NCBI RefSeq assembly: GCF_905147365.1
Contig: NC_056428.1
Span: 22,598,001 to 22,662,000, forward strand
Direction of reading: 5' to 3'
Source of the DNA: Aricia agestis
Lineage: Eukaryota; Arthropoda; Insecta; Lepidoptera; Lycaenidae
Length of the DNA: 64,000 bases
Shown here piece by piece: positions 35,201-50,600 of the stretch (positions within the stretch are counted from its first letter, which is position 1; each line of letters opens with the position of its first letter). A program made the position numbers and the translations under genes. The notes under the pieces are model-generated. The model searched no databases. It worked only from the letters and a program-made list of their open reading frames with translations, and was not told the DNA's origin.

Positions 35201-38200
35201 ACGTGAAGGGACATAGGCTATTTTTGCAAAAAATTTACGGTTTCCGTGAAATTCCTTAATTACGCGGGTGAAACCGCGCGAAACATCTACTAGACTAGAC
35301 ATGGTATCCAATAAATCCTATATCACATTTATCCTTTCAAAGCAGTTTTTGTTAGTCATTTTCTTTTATCTGATTGTGGCATTGATGTATTATAAAATCA
35401 TATTGTACAAAATTAGACTAGCATTCTAAGGATATACAGGTAAGACTTGGTTGTGTCATTTATTAAAGAAACACTACTTTCAATGTTCATGTAACTATTT
35501 GTTAAATTATTTCAATAAGGAAATAATAGTTACGGGAAAAAGATGGTAGCTACTAAGTTCATAAATATATACTTTCATATCACAGTTTATTTAGAGTAAA
35601 ATGCCTACTTAACTGCGTGTTAAGTACAGATAATAATAGATAATTTACGTAACCATTAGTAATAAGTTTAAGATAATAATATTGACAGTTAAAATTAAGT
35701 TAGCTGTGGCTCCATACGACCACAAATGTTTTATTAGAAAAACTAACTATACAGTAATTTTCAAACAATTATTGTGTACTAATAGGCCGGGTTCTCTAGA
35801 ACATTTTTTTTTGTTTACTATCAGCAAAATTTTTCCTCTGCGAAAATTCTCGAAAGTGGTAGCTAACAGAGATAAAAAGGATATTTCAATTTGATGGTCC
35901 TAAAATGTGGATTGTTATATTTGTAGGAAATAATTTCTCTTAAATTATACTATAACTATTAACCTATCGATATACAAAAAATCAGCTCGTTAGGGTTTCG
36001 TTTTAAGGTTCTGTAATCAACAAAATTTTGTTGACTACAGAACCCTAACCAGCTTTGATTTATTGTGATATTTTTTTTAATTCTGGGATCCTGTATTATA
36101 ATAAAAAATGCTAAGGGAAAATAGGGGAAAATTTTATAAAAGATATATAAATAACTGGACGATAAAACACCATCCATAATAATTTAGATATATTAATCTG
36201 TACTAATACATACAGTTCTGTCATTAAATCTAGAATTTTTCGGTCTATATCTTTGGGTTTTCGGTATCTAGTTTATTTATTTTTTATCTAGTTTTGTTTG
36301 GTCGGAAAATCTTCCTTGGCGATCACCACTTACCACACAACCAACTTTTTGATTTTTTTAACTAGTTTCATGACAGAACTCTATGGATGGTTTAAATGAA
36401 ATATAATATTGTTCCAGACGCTAGATCCTGCTAATCATTATCCACGATTTTTCGTAGTGGACGACTCAGACGTATGTATAGTTTATTATTTTATACAGGG
36501 TGTCACAAAACTAAGTGATAATACTTTAGGGTGTGTATGTGTTCCCTATATAGCAGGGGTTCCCAATCTTTTCAGCCAACGGCGCAGTAACAAATTTTGT
36601 ATAAAGTCACGGCGTCCTACCCTGGTAGTAGCTTTTCGAAGATGATGCAGTCAAAGTAAATAGGCACCTTTAAATGATAATATTTGTGGTTTCGAATAAT
36701 CATGGAGGATCTACTGATTCAATATAATTCAATACGAATAATCATGGAGGATCTACTGTGCCCTACTTTCTATAGCGCACCAGGGCGCGGCGCACACTTT
36801 GGGAACCCCTGCAGTGTATAGAGTTCACTGCTAATGTTGTAGCACTGAAGGAGCAAATTTTTGCGCTGCTACTTTCTCAGTAAATTCTATACAACGAACA
36901 CATACACACCCTAAAGTATTATCACTTAGTTTTGTTACACCTTGTATACATAAGTCTAGGGTCGATCCAAAATATTTGAAAATTTTATAATAAAAGACAT
37001 AGTGCTACAAAAATTGAATATTAATTCGAAAACTGAAACAAAAAATATTTAAGTTCGAAATCATATTATATTATGTGATATGTCATATTTTATTTAGTAC
37101 TTAACTTGTAAGTTTCGAAATTGAAAAAATATCTGTATGTTTCCTAAACCTAGTTCTAAAATGTTTGTCTCTTAAAGCAGTTTAAAGAATTGTAATAAAT
37201 TTGGCGATCAGACAACATTTAATTTTTGTAAAACTATGTCCTTTACTTTTTTACCCTTTTTCTTGCCCAGAAATATATGTATTATAATGTATAGTGATTG
37301 TGATGTTTATGTGTTTGTCGTTGATGCATTTAGAACATGTATTAATGATACCATTTTGTTTGCAGAGTGACTCATCGAGCGACGAATCAGATCGCGAATC
37401 GCGGAGGACAGTGTAAGGCTATGGTTTTCTTTTATTCAAACCTAAAAAATTGGAGCCATCTGAAACTTAAGGCGGAACGGCACTAGGCGACACTACGCTG
37501 AAAAAGGACGCGACACGTCACGTTTCATAGAAATGGCGTTTTAGAATAGAATAGAAAATTCTTTGTTTGTACAACTTAAGACAAATACAGGAAAACTATA
37601 CTGATAGGCGGTGTTATTGCTAACAACAGTGTCTACCAGACAACATCAACAGCTTATCACGTTTAAACTTTAACGTAAAGACCGAAGACGTTTTGTGTCG
37701 TGATTGTTTGCCTCGCTCGCGTCAGCGTAGAGTGCGCAGTGCGGTCTCACCTTTATAAATAACTTTTCGTTGGTTTTTCTTTTACGTTACTGACTTATGA
37801 ACTGAAAAGACGATTTTCATTACCGACTTCCAAAAAGGAGGAGGTTATTTTTTGTATTCTTTCATCTTTTGAAGAATACAGTATGTTAGTGTAGACACCG
37901 TTATCCTTAAAACCATCAAATGAGCCCGTCAAAATGAACAACTTTTTCAATAAACTAAAAAAAACTGCCGTCTTCATACCCACACAAATTGTCCGGATCG
38001 GCGATTTGTATGGGTATGAAGATAGTTTTTTTTTAGTTCCCAGCATTGTTGTCATAGAAAAAGTTGTTCATTTTGACGGGCTCATTTGATGGTTTCAAGG
38101 ATAACGGTGTTTACACTAACATCTTGTATATACAATGTAATGTCAATTTGTGTGTGCAGGCAAAACGAAGCGGGCGAGGTGGACACGTTGCCCTCTCAGT

Positions 38201-41200
38201 TTGCCGACATGTTGGCGGAGCTGCGATATCTAGAGTCCTCATTTTATCGCTACAGGGATTCTTATATTGAAATTCTCCGGGATACCGAAGACGAATCGGT
38301 ACGTTTCGTTATAATTGCGTAATATTACAAAAACTAATATGTCTGTCAATAAAAATAAAAGGCTTTCTGTCTGCCTGTCTGCCTTTCTGTATGTCTGTTA
38401 CCTCTTCACGGTTTAACCGCTGATTTTAGATGGTACCGGTTAAACCGCTGATAAATTTGGTATATATAGGTACTTTAAAATCCCGGACGGGACATTTAGT
38501 TATTTTTGCAGCGGAAAAATGTGCGGTTTCGTTTGTGATAAACTGGTTCGCATCCAGGCATTCGATTTATACGCCACCGTGTTCCAGTGGCTTGACTCGG
38601 AGGTCGTGGGTTCGGTTCCCGCGTTAGAAACCAGTGCCGTAAATAGGGCGGTGCCACCGGTGCCCAGACACAGGGCGTAGACTCTGTGGGGGCGCAAGAA
38701 TGGCCAGACCAGGCAGATTCTTTCGAATTGCTCCCGATAAGTATTTCCCGCTGCGCCCCAGAGATGTTTTCCAATGTAGTAAAAAAAATCTACAGCCGAA
38801 CATATTACCTTCTCCTTTTTGGAAGCCAGTTAAAAAACATGGGTGCAGTTATAAGCTCGCACAGGGTGCAAAAAAGGCTATTTACGGCACTGCTGATCAC
38901 CTGATTATTTGACAAGTAAGATGATCCATGCGTCAGATGGCCATGTAAAAGTCGGTCCTGCGCTTGATCTCTCGCCTGTATTGTCGGTCTTCCGTCCCAC
39001 GAGATTAAAAAGAAAAGAGAGTGCGCTTGTGTACTGTGCACACACTTGGGCAATTGTTTCAATGAACGGCCACCGAAACCGGTGCGGGAGTTATATTTTA
39101 TTACTCGTAAGGACGGTAGATTAATAATGGATAACTGTGTGACTTATAAAATGAACGTTTCTCCACCAGATCCAGCTAACAGAGGACGACCTGCGACAGC
39201 GGCAGCGTCAGGCGGAGTTATCCGCGGAGCTGTTCCACGGCTTTGCTCATGCTTACCACCTGGTCAGCGATATCACGCTGCACCTGCAGCAGGATGGCAG
39301 CAGGCTGACATCCGAGCAGGTGCAACGTCACGCCGTACCGATCCAGGTGACGCTGCAACTGTGCTCTGAGTAAAATACCATTTCAGAATGGTTAGGTACT
39401 AGGAACGGACAAAAAAAGATGATGTTTTATCTTGCGACAGATCTTTATTTCACTCGATATGCGTTGCTGTCGTAAGCAATCATCCTGTTTTTTTTAAATA
39501 AAATAAGGGGGCAAACGAACAAACGGGTCACCTGATGGAAAGCAATACCGTCCCATAGACACTCGCAATATTAGGAGGTGCGTTGCCGGACTTGTTTATT
39601 GTGGGTATATGCTCTCAAGCAAAGCCGCGAAGGAAGATCTTCCGACCTAGCGAGCTTGCATATTTCAGGCCGAAGCCCACTGTATTGATATCAGTCGTCG
39701 TATAGGTGTAACAAAACGAAGTGATAATACTGTGTTTCAGTTGACTATAAAAGTAGCAGCTCTGAAACAGTAACGTTACGGAATCTCTTGATTTGGTCGC
39801 CGCGCTCATGGAGATAATCAGCGACTTGACGGTTCTAGGTTGTAGCTTACTTGGCGGTCCCCCGACACACCGTGACAACAATTATGGACTAAAATATTAC
39901 TTTACACAAGTTAGGAATTATTTGAACTTACAGGCAGTAAATATTATTTCATTACTTTTAAAAATGTTTGGCGGGGGTTTTTTAAAATTTCTTAATTTAA
40001 TTTACATAAGTAATATTATGTTAAGGTTTCCTGTATATTATTATTTATTAAACACTAGCTGTTGCCCGCGACTTCGTCCGCGTGGACTTCAGTTTATAGC
40101 GCGCGATGTCAACAAAATTGGTGTCAAAAGCTTTTATAAAAAAACCCTGGTACCCCTTAAATCAATACAGCTGTGCAGTGTGCACACAATAAGTATTTCA
40201 TTTTTTTATATTAAACTTTATATTTTATGCCAAATTTTAAAGCTTATTTAGCCCTACAATTACACAACTTTACCCATAAACTATTTATCATTGATAGATT
40301 TCAGGTTACGTCACTGCACAGATAAAGTACTGACTTATTTAATACCGTAGAATAGATATAACAATCGAAAAAAATCGAAACTTAAATGTAAGATCATACC
40401 ACGTCTTATAGGAAGACTTTTGAGCAAGCGTCAGCGCGATGTAGAAGACGCACGGCGCCATCTATTATGAATTGTTGGAACTAACTTAATTTGAACAAAT
40501 TTACGTATTTTCACCCCTTTACAACCCTTTTTTCCAGTAAAAAAGTAGCCTATGTCCTTTCTCAGGCTTTAGACTATCTGTATACAAAATTTCATTACAA
40601 TCGGTTCGGTAGTTTTGGCGTTTGGCGTGAAAGCGAGACTGACAGACAGACAGACAGAGATACTTTCGCATTTATAATATTAGTATAGATTATGTGCACA
40701 GTGCACAGCTGTTTTTGGGTATTTTGATTAATTAAGGGCCGCGCTACACCGGAATGGCAGCGGCGAGGCGAGCACTTTCAGCGCTGCCATTCCGGTGTAG
40801 CGCGGCCCTAAGAGAGGTACCACTTACCAGGGTTTTAGAAAGTTTTTAAATTTGACACAAATTTTGTTTACACCGCGCGCTATAAACTAAAGTCCACGCG
40901 GACGAAGTCGCGGGCAACAGCTAGTTATGAATAAAAACAATATTATATAGTAAAGTAGGTACGATTAGTTCTGTTACAATAATAAAGTAAAAAATAAAAC
41001 GCCATCTGTTTTCATATATTAGAATTAAAATGTTGATTGCATTGATATATTTTCTGGATGGAATATAGGCCAACACGGTACACTCGAAATCCTTTATTTT
41101 AGAGCGCCTTCTGTTGTCAACTTGTCACATATATTAGAAATGCAGTAGGAGTTCTATAAGATAAGATAGATTGATTATTATTATACCAAGTGATTATATT

Positions 41201-41645
41201 ATTAAACATAATATTCTAACGTATTAAAAACTATAAACAAAAACATACTAACTAATAAGTATGAATAGTTCTATGTTACAATAAAGTAAAAAATAAAACG
41301 CCATCTGTTGAATCGTATTAGAACTAAAATGTTCATTGCATATATTTCTGGATTTTTTATAATATTATACATAAATTAATACATTTATGATTTTTGAAAT
41401 ATTATTTTAATACACATCCAAGACCCAGGAACATTGAAAACTTTTTGTTCCGCCTGCGGGACTCGAACCCAGGACCCCCGGGATGAGCGCTGGCCACGCG
41501 CAATGCGAATTCATTTTCATCGATATTTTCATGGAAATAAGATATTTTCCCACATCAAAATGTAGCCTATGTCCTTTCTCAGACTCTAGAATAACTGTGT
41601 ACAAAATTTCATTGCAAACTGTTCAGTAGTTTTGGCGTGAAAGCG

Positions 41646-41676
<31 letters not shown>

Positions 41677-44600
41677 GATACTTTCGCATTTATAATATTA
41701 GTATGGATAATAGATCGTCCCGTTTAAAGTATAAACAAAATGAGTTACTATTCGTACATAATATTATATCACGGCGAGAAGTCAACTTACACACATTTTT
41801 GATCATTAACCTGTACAATTATTTTCAGACTCATCTTAACGTCTTAGAGTCTATCCGAGCGGCGACTCAGGGTGAAAACCCTGCAGGTCAGGGCACAGGC
41901 GAGGGCAACGATGGCGATAGTCCACCACCAGGTGATTCTATCCGTACTATTAATATTATAAACGCCTCCGTGGTCTAGTGGTTTTTTTTCTTTCTTAAAA
42001 CTCTCTCAACTTATTGTCTGACAAGTAAGATGTTCCATGCTTCGGTCGGTTCTGCGCCTGATCTCTCGCCAGTCGTGTCGGTAGTTTGTCCCACTTGGTT
42101 ATGAGAGTAAAGGAATAGAGAGTGCTCTTGTGTACTGCGTACACACCTGGGCACTATACAATTACTCCTGCGTACCTTGGCCTAGTTTCAATGAAAGCAG
42201 CATTGAAATCAGGCCCACCGTCACCGAAACCGGTATGGGAGTTATTATTAATATTATAAATGCGAAAGTGTGTCTGTCTGTCTGTAACCTCTTCAGGTTT
42301 AAACCGCTTATCCGATTTAGATGAAATTTTGTATGGATGTACTTTGAGTCGCAGGAAAGGAAAGATGAGTTTTATCCCGAAAAATGTACGGTTCCTACGC
42401 GATATATGAATTCTTGCGCAACAGAGTTTTGGGCATCAACTAGTATGCGATAAAACTGCACAGGTCGCAGGAAACAAAAAATGTGTTAGGTTGGGTTGCA
42501 CCAACTAACTTTAACCATAATTGTAACTTTAATATAACTTTAACTTTAACGCAAAATGTCAAATCTTTGGTTAAAGTTAAAAATGGAGGCCACCAAGACG
42601 CCATATTTAACCATAACCATAGAGCTCGACAAGGTTTTAAATGCACGTGGCGAAAAAAGGAACTAACGCTGTCATCATACAAAAACGCCATTTTTGACAG
42701 TTCTCCTTTACCAGCAGCGCAGCGTCCACGTTCATTTAAATAACCTTGTTGGACCACCTGTCATCTGTCAATTTCTCCGGTAAAAGTTAAAGGACGCCAT
42801 ATTTAACTATAACCTTAACTACGCCTCTGGTGCAACCCAACCTTAGTGTGGACATGGATTAATTAGGATAGAATAAAAAATGGAAAGACTATAATAATAC
42901 CTAACTGCAGCACTCAGAGAGATTTAATGATTATGCTTAACTGCGATCACGGGCTGCAAGCGATATTGTTAACTTTGTAAATGAATTTAAAAAAAATATC
43001 ATTCTGTTTTTATTCTGTGTATATTTCTTTATTAAAATATATTCTGTTTTGTTATGTAACTCTAAGCGGGCCCCTAGACGACCAATTTTATTACGCAATA
43101 TCACCTATTATTGACCGTCTGGGCATTTTCAAAAAAAACGTGTACCTTTGCAAAAATATGTCTATATTTTTTAAGGTCATTTATTTACCTTTATTTGAAT
43201 GTCATATACAAGGAAAAATATTGAACTAATGGAATAAGTTAAAAAGAACGCTGAAAACGTTATATTATTCTGATATTATTGAAACAAAATCGAATTTTCG
43301 ACGAAACAGATTCCATTGTGTAACTGACTACTTGTAAAATATATTTTAATACAAAAAAATACAGCAATAAATGGATTTCTTCGTTTATTTAATCTAGTGA
43401 AATGCATATTTAATTGTTTATTAAAAAAATATAGATAATTTCAAGGATCAACAAGAATAGCATTATTTTTAATCCATAGTGTGACTATGTGACCTACTAG
43501 TGGGTTATTTTTCATTTTTTTACATGAGTAAGTAATATTTAACATATTTAAAGAAGTTTTTATAACACAAAAACCCTGTATTTAAACATTTTTATTGTTG
43601 CACTACTTATAAAAGTAAAAAATTCTTTGATTTCATAGATTTAACTTAATTAATTAGAGGGACGAACATCTCATAATCATAAAGATGTGTTCACATGTCT
43701 ACGAATTCCTAAGTTATTTATGACATCGGATTATATGCACTATTAAAGTGCCGAAATATTCATGCAAAATATGCACGAAAAATGGTCGAAATATGCACAA
43801 TCAAAAGTCACTTAATAGTAAAATTTATTATTTTTTTGAAGACTTTTCCGGTAGTGACATTAATAAAAGCGCCAATTTTTATAATTTCATAAAATCCAGG
43901 ATTTTTAATTTCTTGAAATAAAGACTTTTTATTTGTTTATTATACGCCAATAATAATTTTCTACCAACATTTTCCGATTGCAATCTTAATACCCATGGAA
44001 GTTAAACTACTGAAATATGCACTATCAACGAAAAATTGCCAAAATATGCACTATCGCCTAAAAAGTGACATTATATGCATTTGCATATGCAAGTATGCAA
44101 ATGCATATAATCTGATGTCTAGTTATTATAAATCTGCAAATATCAATGACACAAAATGATTTTCAACTTTACTGATAGAAAAGTAGTGGAAATAAAATCA
44201 AAATTATTAAAAAAAAATTAAACTTTTAGGTACTTAAATTTTAAATAGTGTATTTGTTATTGTTAAGTAAAGTCGACGTCTTTATAATTTGGCTGTAGCG
44301 ATATCGATTTTTCTCAGCAATGACTAAGGCACGATTCGACCAAACATGAAGTTACACGAGTATAACTATCATGAGAATAATTTTACTCCTTTAGTTTACT
44401 CTAGGGTATTATCGTTTGCATTTTACCAAGTTACTCAAAGAGTATGAAATAAAATGTCAATTATAGTTCACAATGACTCCGACCGTGACAGTTGAACCCT
44501 GTTGTGCAACTATTCTCAGTTTAATATTTACTCCACCAAAATAGCCCGTGTAAATATTTACTCCCGTGTAATTACCTCATTCTTGGATTAGAAGTTGGAA

Positions 44601-47600
44601 AAACGCAAAACCAGCTTACTCTTAGATTAGGAGACAGTTATACTCGAGTAAAATTTTACTCCAGTATGGTCGAATCCGCCCTAAAGCTAAGAAATTAAAG
44701 TTCATTGTCAGTATTTAATCAATCAATCAAAAGTCACTTAATATTAAAATTTATATTTTTTTTTGTTGACTTTTCCGGTAGTGACATTAATAAAAGCGCC
44801 AATTTTTATAATTACATAAAATCCAGGATTTTTAATTTCTTGAAATAAAGACTTTTTAGTTTTTATTTATTTATTATACGCCAATAATAAGTGTCTACCA
44901 ACATTTTCCGATTGCCATCTTAAGGCCCTGTATTCCCAAAAACGGACGATTTTTAAGATTTAAAAGTGACAATAGACACAAAAATATAGTAATTTAAATT
45001 CTGAAAACAATATAATATGTGTTAGTTAAAGATCTAACACAGTGGAATTTATATTCCATTACACAATATCATGAACTTCACTCGATAGAAAAAAATCCCA
45101 AACTTACCTCTTTTTTTAACTAATTTTCCATACTATGTCCAAATTATTTGGAAATTTCAGATAATTTTTGAATTGAATTAAAGACAAAGAATCTATCTAG
45201 GGCGATTCGTTCTTTTGACTCGATTTAATTGATGTATAAATAAACGACGATCAAAAAACTATAAAATAGCAGGCGCAAAGTGTGTGACTGAAAGCGTACC
45301 AGCCGAACCTTTGTGCCTGCTACAGGGACAAGGTAAAAACCAGGGGTACACATTTTTTGGAAAATGCCCGTCTACGGGTGATTTTGAACACCGCGCGCCT
45401 TCAATCTAATTGTCAAATAAACTGTTCAATAACAATGATGCGTGATATTGCACAATACAATTATTGATCTTCTAGGGGCCGGCTCACATTAAACTTTGTT
45501 ATGTATGTTTTTATCATTGGAATGTTCTTGTAGAGCTTGACAACATAGTGCGTGGATTGAACGACATAGCGAGAATTGGTAACCTGGAGGTAGTCCTAAG
45601 CTTGGAAGAGGTGTCTCCAACGGGTATAATCAACCATCTCCGTGGCCAGAACCGCCCAAATCAACAACAGCAGCAACAGACACAACAACAGCCGCAGCAG
45701 CCACAGCAGCAGCAACAGCAGCAACAGCAGCAACAACAGCAACAGCAGCAGACTCAACAACAGCAACAGCAAAATACTGACCCGATGGCCCATATTCTTG
45801 AAGGTGGCAACGTCCAACCGCTATTTGGGTCTCAGAGTGAGTGCAATATTTCGATTTCTTTCGAGCATCTAACCATTATACTGGTTGTGGTTTGTGTGAA
45901 AGCAAATTTTGATATGCTGGGCAGTTAGGACTGCGTTCTGATTAGTCGACACTGCAGTCATTGGTGCATTTATATGTAATATAATCTTAAATTAATTTAT
46001 AATACCCAATTCAAAACTCTAATATATGACAGGATGCAAAATGTTGTTCAAATCAATGATAGTTGCTTGCATTTCATTAAGTAGATAAACCCAACTTTTC
46101 CAGTACTAAGCGGGTTGATGATGATAAACTACAGTTTAGAAAACTTTTGATAAAAAAAAAGACGGGTTGCACTCCGGGAGTGCCGGCAGAAGTAAAAAAC
46201 TTGTTTATTAACGTTGTGCATATATTTTTTTAACCGATTTTTTATGAAAATCGATTTAAAAAAAAAGCGATTTTTAATTAATCGAAACCCTTGCAATCGA
46301 TTAAAAAATATCGACAATCGAAAAAAAACATCGATTGTTCGATTAATCGATTTCGATGTTACAACACTACTCTCTAACCGTCTTACGGTTTTTCGATCAG
46401 CACGAGAATCTGACGCGAGTTTCACAGTTTTTACCCATCCTACAAAAGTGCTCAACGCTGCTAAAGTAGTTTTCAATTTAAAAATCCAAAACGATGCCAC
46501 GGTGCCTATGTCATCAACAGACTGATAGACACGTCAAACTTATAAGGCTTCAGCTAAACCTACGCGACCAAAGCGACAGCGAATCGGGAGCGTCTATAAC
46601 GTGGGACGTTCGCGTCGGCACAGCGGGAATAATCTACAGTTCGCAAGGTTCGCACCGTAGTCGCTCAGGTTTGCACACCAGTTTCGCGTTGGAGACGCTT
46701 CCGTCCCGCGTTACTGACGAGCAGGTCTGGCCGAAACTTAACACCTCTTTACGTTAATACGAGTTATAATCACCATAGACTTAATATAATTATAGTGTCG
46801 TATAGACCACCTGACAACCCGAAAATGCGTGACCATTTTCGATCTGTCAATGTGTGCGTGTGCTAGTGATGTATATTTTACTATCGATAGTATAGTCCGT
46901 TCGAGTTATTTTACCTGAGTTTCTATAAGAAATAAATAATATGCAACTTTGACAGATTTGTATTTCAAATTAGGTATCATAAATTTTAATTGGCAAAAAA
47001 AGGTGACGATTGAAAAGTAGATACACATTTTCTTTTGGAATGATTTTTCAATCGTCGGATATGTTATGACATGAAGTTCTTATAGGGGTAAATAATAAAC
47101 ACATAACACATTATAAAGTTACTTATTTATTACTAAGGTAAAATCTATCTGGTAAATCAGCTCTTACATTGAAAGTAAACGTTGAAAGTAAACAACACAC
47201 ATAGTATATTATATTTTATTCTTAAATTAAATACATATCATAAAATATCATATTATTTTTTATTACAATTATTTTTAACCGACTTCCAAACAGGAGGAGT
47301 CTAGACGTTCGGCTGTGGATATATTTTTTATGTATGTTCAACGATTACTCCGCCGTTTATGAACCGATTTTCAAATTTTTTCTTTTGTTGTACATTGTAT
47401 TGTTATGATTAGGTATCATGTTCACAAAAGTGGTGGTCTGGTGATGGAAACCATGAGAAATCGAGGTGACTCCTTGATATTCAAATGGGAACATATTATG
47501 GTCCCAGAAAACGTTCAAAATCTTTCGATTAATAAATTTAAAAAAGTAGTCAAAGAACGTTTTGTGCCAAACCCTATTATAAGGTCAATGATTTCATAAA

Positions 47601-50600
47601 CGATGGCACATCTTGGGAGTAGAATGCTGAATGACTGCTTGCAAGGCTACTTCTACATGACTTACAATTATTATGTGTCTATCTATGTTTACATTGTATA
47701 ATTTTTAGTTACAGCATTGTAAATTTTATTTTAAAAGATTATTTTTTTTTCTCAGTTTTTTTTGGTAAAAAGTGGGCCCCGTGCGAGTTTCTTACGCCGG
47801 TTCTTCTCGTCGGCTTAGTACCCGAGCCGGTGGTAGGCACCATGTATTCTGAAAATATATTTTATTTTAGATTTGTTCAGAAATAAAGCAATTTTGATTT
47901 TGATTTTTTAAAACACCAACTGTAAGTATAGAAAACCTCAGCGACCACATAGCCTCTAGACGCCTAATGCAAGGCGAATACTTTCAGACAATATGTAAGA
48001 CTTATAGGTCTTACTTTAGATAATGATAGCGAAATCTGTCTTAGTATCGACCACATCCATGACCCATGTACATCTCGTGCGTTTCATACAAAATATTTTT
48101 TTTACTGTCAAGAATCAATTTATTCAGAGCTCAAATTACACTGGTCTTAATCCATGACGAAAGCATTTGACATAAGTCATATCCCTTTCTATCAAATACA
48201 AATTAGTAATGCTTATCCTTTCTTCCGTTATCGTCACGCGCCACTAGTGATGTGATACCAAATATCTTTCAGAGGTATATTTTTTTTAATCGAAAATCGA
48301 AACAAAGCGTGATATGCTCAAGTCATTTTGAGTAGAACTGTTGTTAAACAACTGATTAATGATTATAATTTATAGCGTATAGAGCCATGATTCGGCACGA
48401 ATGGGCCGGCTTGACCGGAGAAATACCACGTTCTCACAGAAAACCGGCGTGAAACAGCGCTTGCGTATAAACAGTAAATATTTACATGCTGCTGCTGCAG
48501 CATTACCTGGATTCTGTAGGAACCGAGCTTCGTATGAACCCAAAGTGGAGGTTTCATGTTTGGGCTCATTTTAACGGTCTCATCGAAAAGGACATTGATA
48601 GATGGTAATCATGAGAATATGATTCTGTTGATAGGAATTATTCTGCACTATAACCAACACAAGTTTAAAAAGTATGAAATAAAATTAAATTAAGAAATTT
48701 AAAAAAACCCCCGCCGAAACAACTTTAAAAAGTAATGAAATAATATTTACTGCCTTTAAGTTCAAATGATTCCTAACTTGTGTAAAGTAATAATTATTTT
48801 AGTCCATAATTGTTGTCAAGGTGTGTCGGGGGACCGCTAATGTAGATGTTTAATTTCACTTAACAAGTTTAAGGATCAATTCACAGCGATCTGAATCGAG
48901 ATAGGTAATCAGCGACTTGGCGGTTGTAGGTTTTAGTTTACTTGGCGGTCCCCCGACAAACAATTATGGACTAAAATAATTATTACTTTACACAAGTTAG
49001 GAATCATTTGAACTTAAAGGCAGTAAATATTATTTCATTACTTTTTAAAGTTGTTTTGGCGGGGTTTTTTTTTTAATTTCTTAATTTAATTTTATGCCAA
49101 TTTTAGTAAGAGAAATATGGATAAACCATCCATCTACTAGTACTACTACTATCTACCCATCACAAAGCGTTGTTTTTTGTCGGCGTTGCGCAGTAATCCT
49201 GAAATATTATCTTGAAAGCGTAAAGAAAGTAACCAAGTAAAGATTTTTAGTCACTAAAACTTCAAGCAGTTTCATTGGCGAACAACAATTTTTAGAAATA
49301 AATTTCCATCAATTTTATTGTGACTCAGAAATCATGTGGCGGAATTAGCAGTCAAATAATCTATACTAATAATTAATATAAAGCTGAAGTGTTTGTTTGT
49401 TGTTTGAACGCGCTGATCTCAGAAACTACTGGACCGATTAAAATTTTTTCTCAGTATTAATCGCGCGACAATAGGCTTTGGTATGGCCATATTGCTGACA
49501 GTTAGCACATTGTGGAATGCTGCGGACGGGTCTTAGAGGTTCGACTTTAATTCGACAGTTAAGAGGATTCCACACCGCCATTTTTTCCATACAAACGTTG
49601 TCCCCTGTTTCCTCCCTGGATAATGCTAGTAGAGTTATAATTTTTTTCCTGAATATCTACGGCCACTAATACAATGTCCCTATGTTTTCTTTGTTTTCAT
49701 AATTTAATTATTAAATAAGATATGAACGTTCAAAAACCCAAAAAAATGGCCAGATTTTCCACTGTGTTCAAACGTCCAGAAAACAGATTTGGATAGATTA
49801 TTCAAAAAAAGCAAAACATAGGAACACAGCTCAAGCCTTTTTTTAATCTTTAATGAAAAAAGTACTTAAATCGGTTAAGTTTTGGAGAAGGAATCAGGGG
49901 ACAACGAATAGTTGATTTTCTGGATTTTCTGCAGTTGTCTCTATCGCGTTCTGCGGTATAGGCTTGAGGTAAGGGAGACAGCTATAGATATTACACGTAC
50001 TTTTTTTTCATTTCTCTAGCCGCTGTGGTATCCTCTTAAGGATATTTCGGATGTCATATATTTCTTTATTGTTGCTTTTTGAGATTAACTCGACAATAAA
50101 CATGTGCAGTGGTTTATTGGTAACTCTTTGCTTAATATTCCATATATTTACACTGTCGTGTCCAATTTCTTTTAGGGCCGTTCGAATTTCTTCTGTATCG
50201 GTTGATGGGTGTAGGTTTTTTAAATATCACTTTGAATGAACGTTCTTGTTTCAGTCGATACGTATAGAATTCAGTAGCTTTAGCTTCTAGTTGTTTGACT
50301 ACCTCTTTAAAGGTTTCGGGTGTTTTTGTTTGAATTTTAACCCTATCACCATTTAGTACTTTAATTTCATAATTTCCTGGGGCATGTTCTTCAAGTAATG
50401 CTTGTAAGGGTTTTAGATTTTCTACTTTGTCCACGAATATTGGAGGTGGTTTTGGATCGTTTACAGTTTTAGTTGTTTTGTTTTCGAAGTTGTTTGTATC
50501 GGTTTTCAATTCTAGTGTATCGAATCTATTTGAGGTTTTGACGGGTTGGCTCAACCAGTAAGTGCTGAGTTTTTAATGTTTTTGTGCTTGGTTATGTCTA

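Noticed and set aside
39347..39370. BAG6 ending at TAA 39368 as a short isoform terminus
   Set aside because: A CAG|gtgacg donor at 39346 joins in frame to nine... further exons with BAG6-like helices; a read-through short form cannot be excluded but has no positive support.
46129..46500. 123-codon minus-strand frame as a real gene
   Set aside because: Ends in aatcga-rich repeat sequence, lies inside a BAG6 intron, and has no splice context; kept only as a low-confidence repeat.
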